Assembly: GCF_052055485.1 (NCBI RefSeq)
Contig: NZ_CP197171.1
Coordinates: 62,001 to 126,000, forward strand
Reading direction: 5' to 3'
Origin: Amphibacillus sp052055485
GTDB lineage: Bacteria; Bacillota; Bacilli; Bacillales; Amphibacillaceae
Length of the DNA stretch: 64,000 nt
Made by a program: the position numbers and the translations under genes. The notes below the pieces were generated by a model. The model did not search any database and was not told where the DNA came from. It was given only the letters and a program-made list of their open reading frames with translations. Below, piece after piece: positions 54,229-62,189 of this stretch; positions within the stretch are counted from its first letter, which is position 1; every line of letters starts with the position of its first letter.

Positions 54229-54683
54229 TTTAACACCTCACACTTTCTGTTCATTGAAAGAAAAACTATCATTACCTAACTATTAGTAAGCATCTAATTT
54301 TTGAAGGGACTCACCTCCAAAGGGTTCTTAATATATTTTTTTGAAGCAATGTCACAACTATGAAAAGTCATACAAATTTTGAATATTATTCAAAAAATAG
54401 AAATGGTGATTTCTATTTTAGCTAGACACCTTCCATGAGCTAATATCTTCGATGAGATGAGTGACCACAGTCTCAACCTTAATTTCATGGGTTATTTCTA
54501 TAGGTACTTGAAAAATTTAGAAATTGATCTGCGCAATATTACGAACCCATTCAAAATTAAGCCAGTCAATCCAGCATACTTGAAAAGATTCGTGGTTAAA
54601 AAATTCGGATTCTTTAGCCATGACCATTCTCTTTTTGATGTAAATCATATTGACCAATAAATAAGCGAAATATAAAGCTACCT
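54229..54683. other. Intergenic region between the ABC genes and the GH30 gene
   Basis: No gene accepted. A 67-codon plus-strand frame (54457-54660) begins inside a decayed dispersed-repeat fragment (GATGAGATGAGTGACCACAG, 54449-54468) and has no ribosome binding site. No strong terminator was found after the permease gene. Confidence 0.5.
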
Positions 54684-55511
54684 TTAACCTTTTACAGATC
54701 CTAACATACCGGAAACAAAATGTTTCTGCATAAAGAAAAAGACTAATGCTGTCGGTAGTGTAGCTATAACAATAGCGGTCATCATCACACCATAATCAGG
54801 TGCATAGCTAGAACCAAGTTGAGAAATGAGTAGTGGAATAGTATGGTTTTTAGGTGATTGTAATATGACCAAAGGCCACATATAATTATTCCAGCTATTC
54901 ATAAAGGCAATAATTGCCGCAGCTGCATATGTGTTCTTCATTGTTGGTACATAAATTCGAAAAAATATGCCCAGTTCACTTAATCCATCCATTCTACCCG
55001 CTTCGATCAATTCTTTGGCAAACATTTTTGTATTTTGTCTGAAGAAAAAGATGAAAAAAGCCGTTACTACGGTTGGTAGAATTGCAGATGCCAACGTATC
55101 ATATCCGATTGGAGGGAAAATGTTACCGATATTTCCAAACAGTCGATAAAGAGGGACCATTATCGCAGCAAACGGAATCATCATCGATAATAATAGAATA
55201 TTGAAAACAATATCCCTGCCTTTGCTTCGATAGATTTCAAAACCATACCCAGCTACTGATGCAACAATTAAAGTTAATATTGTCGTAACAACAGCGATAA
55301 TTGCTGAGTTAGTAAGGGCAGAAACAATGTTTACAGATCCAAATAAATTTCTAATATTCTCAAACAAATAAGTACCTGGTAAGAGGCGGCCTCTAGTCAC
55401 ATCTATCGATTCATTTGTCATACTAACGACCATCCAGATGAATGGGAATATACTGATAAACGATACGATTGTTAAAAATAAATACTTTAAAAAGCGTTTT
55501 AGCTTTTTCAT
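54684..55511 (-). CDS. Sugar ABC importer permease, AraQ/GanQ type
   Basis: A 275-residue CUT1-family permease with six transmembrane segments and the EAA loop ELIEAGRMDGLSELGIFFRI (about residues 164-183). It forms a channel with the permease encoded just upstream, overlapping it by 4 bases. Last gene of a three-gene importer operon. The operon has no ATPase; in Bacillus-like bacteria a shared MsmX-type ATPase serves such importers. The likely cargo is galacto- or arabinogalacto-oligosaccharide, judged only from the neighbours. Confidence 0.92.
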   Translation of the reverse strand: MKKLKRFLKYLFLTIVSFISIFPFIWMVVSMTNESIDVTRGRLLPGTYLFENIRNLFGSVNIVSALTNSAIIAVVTTILTLIVASVAGYGFEIYRSKGRDIVFNILLLSMMIPFAAIMVPLYRLFGNIGNIFPPIGYDTLASAILPTVVTAFFIFFFRQNTKMFAKELIEAGRMDGLSELGIFFRIYVPTMKNTYAAAAIIAFMNSWNNYMWPLVILQSPKNHTIPLLISQLGSSYAPDYGVMMTAIVIATLPTALVFFFMQKHFVSGMLGSVKG

Positions 55512-56431
55512 TTATCATCACCTGCCAATTTAAATTGAATCATAGATAAGATGACAACTAAGATAACAATGACATAGGAGACCGTTGCTGCATACCCAAA
55601 ATCAGGTGTATATTCAAACGATAAATTATATATATATTGAGAGATAGAGATGGTGGCGTTTCCAGGTCCACCTTGTGTAATATTCATAACCTCATCAAAA
55701 AGTTGCAAGGTTCCTATCGTAGAAACAATTGATGTAAACAATATAATTGGCTTTAGTAAGGGTACTGTAATCTTAAAAAATTGTTGAATTGATGAAGCAC
55801 CATCAATTCTTGCTGCTTCATAGATCGAATCATCAACATTTTGTAAGGCAGAAAGGTAAAAGATCATATTATACCCTGTCCATCTCCAAGTAATTGCAAT
55901 AATAATGGTTACCTTTGCCCAGAAAGGATCAGTAATAAAATTTATTGAGTTTTCAATTATACCAGTGCTCAGCAAAAATTGATTGACAATACCATTTCCG
56001 CTAAATAAGTATTTAAATACAACTGAATAAGCAACAAGTGATGTTACAGCTGGTAGAAAAATCGCTGTTCTAAAAAAACCTCTAAATTTCAATGTTGAAT
56101 CATTCAATAGTACTGAGAAAATTAAAGCTAAGATAATCATTATGGGTACTTGAATAATTAAGTAGGTTATTGTATTAAACAATGCAGCTTTAAAAGTTGG
56201 ATCATTAAATATACGAATCCAATTATCTAAACCTGTGTACTCTAAATTTGATCCCATACCCGTTTGGAAAGATAGTAAAAACGCTTCAATCATTGGATAG
56301 AAGTAAAATAAAGAAATAGCAATAACAGCTAACATTACAAACAGCCAGCCGGCTATATTTTTATTGGATAAACTTTTCTTTCTATTCTTAAGTGAAAAGT
56401 TTGGCTTGAATTTTTCTATATCTTGGCTCAT
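55508..56431 (-). CDS. Sugar ABC importer permease, AraP/GanP type
   Basis: A 307-residue CUT1 permease with six transmembrane segments and the EAA loop SIYEAARIDGASSIQQFFKI (about residues 207-226). The long basic N-terminus (KNRKKSLSNKN) is cytoplasmic. The stop overlaps the next permease start by 4 bases (ATGA), so the two are co-translated. Start ATG at 56431 follows GGGAGGG. About 170 bases separate it from the binding-protein gene. Confidence 0.92.
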   Translation of the reverse strand: MSQDIEKFKPNFSLKNRKKSLSNKNIAGWLFVMLAVIAISLFYFYPMIEAFLLSFQTGMGSNLEYTGLDNWIRIFNDPTFKAALFNTITYLIIQVPIMIILALIFSVLLNDSTLKFRGFFRTAIFLPAVTSLVAYSVVFKYLFSGNGIVNQFLLSTGIIENSINFITDPFWAKVTIIIAITWRWTGYNMIFYLSALQNVDDSIYEAARIDGASSIQQFFKITVPLLKPIILFTSIVSTIGTLQLFDEVMNITQGGPGNATISISQYIYNLSFEYTPDFGYAATVSYVIVILVVILSMIQFKLAGDDK

Positions 56432-56599
56432 ATATACATCCCTCCCAATTTAAATTTAGGTATTTATTGAAGATCATAAATACCTAGATTTAATCAATCA
56501 ACGATTATAAATAAAGCCAAGAGTATGATCTAATAAGTTCTAAACAAAATTTTTAGTTTACTTAGTTATATACTCAAGGCTCTATTTAGCTACTTCTAA

Positions 56600-57925
56600 T
56601 TATCGAAGCTGTGTTTCTGCTTGTTCTTGGGCATTATTTAGTACGTCACTAAGGTCCTGACCACCTAAATAATTCTGCATTTCTACTACTATAATATCTT
56701 CAATAGCATAGGTATGCATACCGTAGTTAACACCTGGGATTTCTTCAGTCCATTCCGAGAAATCTGCAATAATGCTTTGACCATCAAAGTATTCATCTTC
56801 TGATTCATAAGCTTCGCTCTCTGTAGCTGGAATATAAGTACCTATTGCCCCAATTTCCGTCACTAATTCATCATATAAGTCAACTTTTGAGCCAAAGGTA
56901 TTTGCTAAAAACTCTGCTGCTGCTTCTTTCCCCTCTAGATCTAACACATACCAAGAACTACCCCCTAAGTTTGAGGCGTTAACAGATTCTTCTATATCTA
57001 ATCTTGGAATTGGAACGACTGCCCAATCACCGGATTGAGCTTCTTCAGCTTTAACACTTGCTGTAATCCAGTTTCCAGTTGGAATAGTTGCAACATCACC
57101 ATCGTTAAAGGCAGCTAAGAATTGGGCCCAATCAGAAACTAATGTAACAACATCTGCTTCCATCAAACCTTTATAGTTTTCAAATGCTTTAGCGAGTGCT
57201 TCGTTATTAGCGAGATCTGGTGTCACACCATCTTCTTCCACATACCAAGAACCGACTGATTGGATCATCATCCGAATTTGCCCCAAATCATTAGGATCTA
57301 GTGTAAGCAAGTCTGTACCTGTTTCTTCTTTAATCACTTCACCCACTTCAATATACTCTTCCCACGTTATATTTGTAACGTCTTCCAAGCTTAAACCTGC
57401 TTCTTCCAAAATATCTGTCCGTACATATAAACCTGCCACACCAGAATCAAATGGCAGCCCGTATTGCTCACCATCATAACCTGTTGTTGCCATTTTATAA
57501 TCAGCAAAATCATCTTGATTAAAATAATCTGTTATTGGATAAAACATATCAGGATAAGCTTGCAAAAAACTTTGTGCACGATAATCTTCTATCAATACAA
57601 TATTTGGTAGTCCACTTGTCGAACCAGAACTAAGCCCCGTATTTAATCTTTGAATAATATCATCTTGGGCATTTTCAATCACATCAAGTGAAATATCTTG
57701 TTCTCCATCATAATAGTCAGATGCAGTCTCAATTGCAGCAACATTAAAAACTTGATCCCATGCCCATGCAGTGAGTTCAACTTCGTCACCTGCTGTTTCC
57801 TCTGTATCATCTACATCTGTCTCTCCAGTATCTCCTTGTGTATCTGTATCATCTCCAGAACCTGAACATGCTGCTAGGACTAAAATCCCAACCAGTAATA
57901 AAAAGCTAATCAATGCTTTCTTCAT
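56600..57925 (-). CDS. Sugar-binding lipoprotein of the ABC importer
   Basis: A 441-residue lipoprotein of the family 1 extracellular solute-binding proteins. The signal peptide ends in LVLAAC (Cys20), then an acidic linker to about residue 48. The mature domain includes LDVIENAQDDIIQRL, the hinge region and NWITASVKAEEAQSGDWAVV, typical of CUT1 oligosaccharide binders. It delivers sugars to the two permeases. A cre site sits between promoter region and ribosome binding site, so the gene should be repressed when preferred sugars are present. Confidence 0.92.
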   Translation of the reverse strand: MKKALISFLLLVGILVLAACSGSGDDTDTQGDTGETDVDDTEETAGDEVELTAWAWDQVFNVAAIETASDYYDGEQDISLDVIENAQDDIIQRLNTGLSSGSTSGLPNIVLIEDYRAQSFLQAYPDMFYPITDYFNQDDFADYKMATTGYDGEQYGLPFDSGVAGLYVRTDILEEAGLSLEDVTNITWEEYIEVGEVIKEETGTDLLTLDPNDLGQIRMMIQSVGSWYVEEDGVTPDLANNEALAKAFENYKGLMEADVVTLVSDWAQFLAAFNDGDVATIPTGNWITASVKAEEAQSGDWAVVPIPRLDIEESVNASNLGGSSWYVLDLEGKEAAAEFLANTFGSKVDLYDELVTEIGAIGTYIPATESEAYESEDEYFDGQSIIADFSEWTEEIPGVNYGMHTYAIEDIIVVEMQNYLGGQDLSDVLNNAQEQAETQLR

Positions 57926-57943
57926 TTCTTTAACCTCCTTTTT

Positions 57944-57957
57944 TGTAAGCGCTATCT
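57944..57957 (-). promoter_or_regulatory. cre site upstream of the sugar importer operon
   Basis: TGTAAGCGCTATCT matches TGWAARCGYTWNCW at every position. It lies only about 10 bases before the ribosome binding site GGAGG, a position where CcpA blocks elongation or overlaps the promoter. Confidence 0.8.
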
Positions 57958-58325
57958 AACGCCTAATTAAATCTTATCATTTTAGTAAAATTAAGTGTTA
58001 GGATGATTTTTAGGTTTTCATATGATTTTATTCGGAAAATCAATTATATTGGTTTTTTATTTGTAATTTTTTTATGTTTTTATATTTTTTTTAGATGATT
58101 ATATCCGTTTGCTTTTACAAACATTGTCCGTTTTTAGAAGAGCAAGATAATGCATAACTAAAATTTTTTACTTACTCTATAATACATAACTCAACTTTCA
58201 CATCTGAACTTTCATGCTCAGTCAAGATGACTAATTTTAGTGTGAGAAAGTTGAGTACATAAGAAAATATGTTCAAAGAAGTTGATAATAAAGAACTCAT
58301 CGAATAAAACATTAACTCAAATAAA
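57958..58325. other. Promoter region of the importer operon, with a long dyad
   Basis: No gene seen. ACTCAACTTTC (58190-58200) and GAAAGTTGAGT (58246-58256) form a long-range inverted repeat with inner CA / TG pairs. It may be an operator for the AraC-type regulator or part of a bidirectional terminator. Confidence 0.5.
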
Positions 58326-58366
58326 GCCGATACATCTGCACGACTAAAGTCGCGAGTATGCTCGGC
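58326..58366 (-). terminator. Terminator after the histidine kinase gene
   Basis: On the minus strand GCCGAGCATACTC pairs imperfectly with GCAGATGTATCGGC around GCGACTTTAGTCGT, itself a hairpin, and TTTATTT follows. Confidence 0.75.
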
Positions 58367-58387
58367 TACTTGATAAAATATACATAT

Positions 58388-60190
58388 TTAAATTGAATTA
58401 TAGTCCGGTTGATCAGTATCTTTTGTAAGTATCGGTAACCTAATTTTCACCCGCGTCCCTACACCCACTTCACTAAATAACTTAACCCCATATTCTTCCC
58501 CAAATAAGATTTGGATACGTTCACGAACATTCTGAATGCCAATACCACTAAACAGATGTCTCTTGGTGGAAAAATCAGTTGAATAATGCTTTTTTAGATC
58601 CATACCATTCCCATTATCAATTACTTCACATATAAGTTCATCGTCTTGTTGTGAAATAAGAATCTGGATTAATCCTTCTCCTTGATTGGAAAAGGCATGA
58701 AAAAATGCATTCTCTATAAAAGGTTGGATTATAAGTTTGGGTAAATGATAGTTTAAGCAGTTGGGTGAAATGAAATAATTAACTTTAATCCTATCCCCAT
58801 AACGAGCTTGGTTAATCAAGATGTAATTTTTCATGATTTTTAATTCTTGTTCAACTGTAATAGTCTGATCAATATTACCAAGTGATGTTTGCAATATGGT
58901 TATTAGGGCATGAATCGTTTCAGTTGCTTTTTCCTTTTCACCTTGTTGAACTAAAAACTTCACAGAAGTCAATGTATTATAAAGAAAATGCGGATTAATT
59001 TGATGCTGTAGCGCTCGTAATTCTGCATCTCTTTGCTCCTTTTGCGTTTGAACAACTATATTCACATAGTCTTGTAATTCATTCAACATGTAGTTAAAAG
59101 CATTTGATATTCTCTTGGCTTCATAGCCGCCAGTCTCTGTTACTGGCTTATTAAAATCATATTTAGCAATATTAGAAATCTGCCGAACAAGATGGCTTAA
59201 TGATTTTGTCATTCGACGTGAAATGATATAGACAACTATAACGGCTATCGTCACAATCACAATACTAATTAAAACAATTTCCTTTGTATTTATTAAATTA
59301 TCTATAACCAGACTTTTATCAACCAGATTGACAAAGTACATATTGTACGCTGGTAAATATTCTGCCGCCATTAGGTAAACATTATCTAAAACCTCTACAT
59401 CAGTATATTCTAAATGTTGCTCCTCAAATTGAGCTGACAGATTCAATAATTCAGTGTTTTCTACTCCTATTAAATGATCTTGATTACTGGAAACAATTTT
59501 ACCGTTTTGATCGATTAGTAATATACTGTTACCTTCGGTTGTGTAGCCTTCATATCCTTGCCTAAAATCCGATTCCCGAATCGAAAAAAATAAATAACCA
59601 TATACATTATCGGTAGACACCTCTGTTAACGCTTTAGAGGCCACAATCATGGCTTCATTGCTCATAGATGTAGGAGGAACTAGATGATAATGCAGTTTAT
59701 TCGGGTTATCTAATGTCTCTTGAGTAATAGGATGATTAAATAACTCTTCCCAAGATATTGGCCAACTTGAATAATTCATATTAAATAAACGTTCATCCTC
59801 ACCAAGCACAAGCATATTGACATCAAAAGATTCAATATTTGAATATATTTGCTCCATTTGTTTGACAATTGCATGATAAGAACTTGCTTCCTCAATTGTA
59901 TTTACCTTTTTATTAGTCAACACTTCTTTAATCATCCTGTTACTTTGGGTTTCATTTGTAGCAGATACAATGACATAACTTAACGATTCAAAACCTGTTT
60001 TTATTTGATTCAATACCTTAGTGTTTGTAATACTGAATGTATCCATAAACAGGTTACTCGACATTCGAATCGTACTAAAAGTAATCAGTACCGACACAGT
60101 AACTATACTAATCAGCATGACTAAAAACATTTTTATAAATAAATTATTATTCAGGATTAATGTCGTTATTTTTTTAAAAACTCTTTTCAT
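58388..60190 (-). CDS. YesM-family sensor histidine kinase
   Basis: A 600-residue membrane kinase. Two membrane segments (about residues 18-38 and 285-305) flank an extracellular Cache-like sensor domain. A HAMP domain (about 310-360) precedes the His_kinase domain with LQHQINPHFLYNTLTSV (His in QINPHF) and a HATPase domain with IQPFIENAFFHAF and IDNGNGMDL. This is the LytS/YesM class that pairs with YesN-type regulators. ATG at 60190 (MKRVFKK) is chosen since GGAGGGAG lies upstream and it overlaps the regulator gene by only 17 bases. It probably senses oligosaccharides or the loaded binding protein. Confidence 0.92.
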   Translation of the reverse strand: MKRVFKKITTLILNNNLFIKMFLVMLISIVTVSVLITFSTIRMSSNLFMDTFSITNTKVLNQIKTGFESLSYVIVSATNETQSNRMIKEVLTNKKVNTIEEASSYHAIVKQMEQIYSNIESFDVNMLVLGEDERLFNMNYSSWPISWEELFNHPITQETLDNPNKLHYHLVPPTSMSNEAMIVASKALTEVSTDNVYGYLFFSIRESDFRQGYEGYTTEGNSILLIDQNGKIVSSNQDHLIGVENTELLNLSAQFEEQHLEYTDVEVLDNVYLMAAEYLPAYNMYFVNLVDKSLVIDNLINTKEIVLISIVIVTIAVIVVYIISRRMTKSLSHLVRQISNIAKYDFNKPVTETGGYEAKRISNAFNYMLNELQDYVNIVVQTQKEQRDAELRALQHQINPHFLYNTLTSVKFLVQQGEKEKATETIHALITILQTSLGNIDQTITVEQELKIMKNYILINQARYGDRIKVNYFISPNCLNYHLPKLIIQPFIENAFFHAFSNQGEGLIQILISQQDDELICEVIDNGNGMDLKKHYSTDFSTKRHLFSGIGIQNVRERIQILFGEEYGVKLFSEVGVGTRVKIRLPILTKDTDQPDYNSI

Positions 60191-61727
60191 TATGGTATCC
60201 GTACTCCCTCCGATAACGGCTTGGAGACATACCGGTAATTTTTTTAAATACTTTACTAAAATAACTATGTTCTGAATATCCAACCTTCTCACTAATTGTT
60301 GAGATCGATTCACTGCTATATTCCAACAATTCCATCGATTTTTTGATTCTTATCCTATTTAAATATTCACTAAATCCTTCATCATGGTGATTAGTAAAAT
60401 AGAATGATAGATAAGAGGGATTAAAGTGAAAATGATCAGCTAATTCAGTTAAACTAAGTGACTCCTTATAATGTTCTGCAATATAAGTTAAAATTTTTTG
60501 CATATTTGCTTGTTCATGGTTCTCCTTATTTGAAAAAATAAGGGCTTTAATTTCATCTAAAAAAAGATTAAAATAATTGATTGCTGTATGAACATCCAGC
60601 GCTTCCGTTAAATTTTTTAAAAAGTTATACTTTTTCTTTTCTAGTTCACTTATATCGTATTTGAGATTCCTTAAGGTTACAAGCATATTGAAAATTATAT
60701 TACCTAAAAGTGATGTGAACTCAAAACTATCTTTTGTATATTGTGATGCTAAACAATTAACATGATTCTCCATATACTCTAGAGAAATATTAAATTGTCG
60801 ATCCTTAAACAATTCAATAAAATGATTCAAATCAAATTCTTGAGTATTACTTTTTTCAGCTGGCAATTCATCTTCAATTAATAAATGGGTATCTGGAAAA
60901 TAGAATAAATATTGCTGTATCTTTAATAAATGGTCTTCATAGACACTTTTAATATGGTTAATAGAGTCAAATTCTTTGCTTAATAGCCAAATCATTTTGG
61001 GTTGAGTGAGAAAATGGCCTAAGGCTATTTCTTTTAGTTTTCGCTTTATATATGTCGACTTAGATGATTCAAAGTTTAATAATAAAGTAACAGCTGATTT
61101 CTCTTTTATGATGATTGCAGAATGGATATCAATAAAATAAGTAGTAAGTTTTTCGATAATAGTATCCCAATTCAGTGAATAACGTTCCCCATGCCTAATA
61201 CAAAGTTTCAACAAGCTATAATTATGATAAGGGAATTTTTCTTTTATAATGTTTTGATTATCATCTACATCATATCCTTGCATTAATCTTTTCATGATAT
61301 CTTCAATAGCTATTGACTTATGAGGTGCCTTTATAGTACTTCCCGATTTTCTTCCTACAATCTTATTTAATGTTTTTAATAAATCCTCACTGTTCAATTT
61401 AGGTTTTAAGATATAGTCCACAACCCCATTTTGAAATGTAGACCGTACATATTCAAAATCTTCGAAACTACTTAAAACAAGAATCTCAATATCCGAATAC
61501 AGTTCTTTTACTTTCTTAACTAATTCAACTCCGTCCATAATAGGCATGACAACATCAGTAATCATAATATGAGGTGGAGTTTGTTTAATCATATCCAGAG
61601 CCTCTTGACCATTTGCTGCCTCACCGATGATTTGAAATCCTTCCTTCTCCCAATCAATAAATTTAATAATCCCCTGTCTAATTAACATTTCATCATCAAC
61701 AATCAATATTTTATAGGTATTAATCAT
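60174..61727 (-). CDS. YesN-type response regulator (REC plus AraC)
   Basis: A 517-residue regulator. The receiver domain (residues 1-120) has Asp11/Asp12 and the phospho-acceptor Asp58 in MITDVVMPIMDG. A long middle region (about 140-400) has the helical content typical of YesN proteins. The C-terminal AraC domain (about 415-512) has two helix-turn-helices, SLTELADHFHFNPSYLSFYF and STISEKVGYSEHSYFSKVF. It probably activates the ABC importer and surface enzyme genes. It is co-transcribed with the kinase and preceded by a LacI-type operator-like site at 61753. Confidence 0.93.
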   Translation of the reverse strand: MINTYKILIVDDEMLIRQGIIKFIDWEKEGFQIIGEAANGQEALDMIKQTPPHIMITDVVMPIMDGVELVKKVKELYSDIEILVLSSFEDFEYVRSTFQNGVVDYILKPKLNSEDLLKTLNKIVGRKSGSTIKAPHKSIAIEDIMKRLMQGYDVDDNQNIIKEKFPYHNYSLLKLCIRHGERYSLNWDTIIEKLTTYFIDIHSAIIIKEKSAVTLLLNFESSKSTYIKRKLKEIALGHFLTQPKMIWLLSKEFDSINHIKSVYEDHLLKIQQYLFYFPDTHLLIEDELPAEKSNTQEFDLNHFIELFKDRQFNISLEYMENHVNCLASQYTKDSFEFTSLLGNIIFNMLVTLRNLKYDISELEKKKYNFLKNLTEALDVHTAINYFNLFLDEIKALIFSNKENHEQANMQKILTYIAEHYKESLSLTELADHFHFNPSYLSFYFTNHHDEGFSEYLNRIRIKKSMELLEYSSESISTISEKVGYSEHSYFSKVFKKITGMSPSRYRREYGYHNEKSF

Positions 61728-61752
61728 TTTTATACACCTTCCTAAAATATTA

Positions 61753-61766
61753 TGTAAACGTTGTCA
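61753..61766 (+). promoter_or_regulatory. LacI-family operator-like site upstream of yesN
   Basis: TGTAAACGTTGTCA fits TGWNANCGNTNWCA at all fixed positions and differs by one base from the site upstream of the GH2 gene (TGTAACCGTTGTCA). It lies 26 bases before the regulator start. It could also be read as a cre site. Confidence 0.65.
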
Positions 61767-61771
61767 TTAAG

Positions 61772-61922
61772 TTACGGATAGACTCTAGAATGAGGACTTT
61801 TATAACTATCACCATCATAATTTACTTGAGCCAGAGCTGGCTTCTCTGGCAAATATGCATTGATTTGATGAATTGCCAAACCAATTGTCATTAGATAGAC
61901 AACTACTCGTTCTTTTTAACCA
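61772..61922 (-). pseudogene. C-terminal fragment of an unknown gene
   Basis: On the minus strand an open run of about 48 codons without a start reads KERVVVYLMTIGLAIHQIN, then AYLPEKPALAQVNYDGDSY and a short tail to a TAA at 61772. The smooth amphipathic character suggests real former coding sequence. I do not recognise the family. The rest of the gene is missing upstream. Confidence 0.4.
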
Positions 61923-62083
61923 ATCATTCAGTTAATTTAGGAAAGGTTCATTTCAATGATTTTATCTTTCACCCTTTCAATTATTTTGTAGAAAAATAGG
62001 ATTTCTATATTATGAGCCTATACTATTATAAGCGTAAAAAGTCTGATAAGCTAATTTAACACAAAAAGCACATGTAAAAGTTA

Positions 62084-62108
62084 AGTAAAAGTTTAGTTAA
62101 CTTTTACT
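62084..62108. repeat. Inverted repeat
   Basis: AGTAAAAGTT and AACTTTTACT are perfect inverted arms around a 5-base loop. TTTTTAG follows on the plus strand, so a weak terminator is possible. Confidence 0.5.
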
Positions 62109-62150
62109 TTTTAGTATAATTTGAATTTATATGGCTGTCAACTACTTATG

Positions 62151-62180
62151 CGTGTTTGCAGGAATCTCACATCTTCTGCT
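62151..62180 (+). repeat. Relic right end of an IS605-type element
   Basis: CGTGTTTGCAGGAATCTC matches the right-end signature TGTTCGCAGGAATCTC of the deleted element (48202-48567) and, less well, that of copies A and B. It lies just outside the left end of copy B, so copy B appears to have landed next to an older, lost element. Confidence 0.5.
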
Positions 62181-62189
62181 CAATTTTAT

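Noticed and set aside
54457..54660. A 67-codon plus-strand frame
   Set aside because: It starts inside a decayed repeat fragment and lacks a ribosome binding site.
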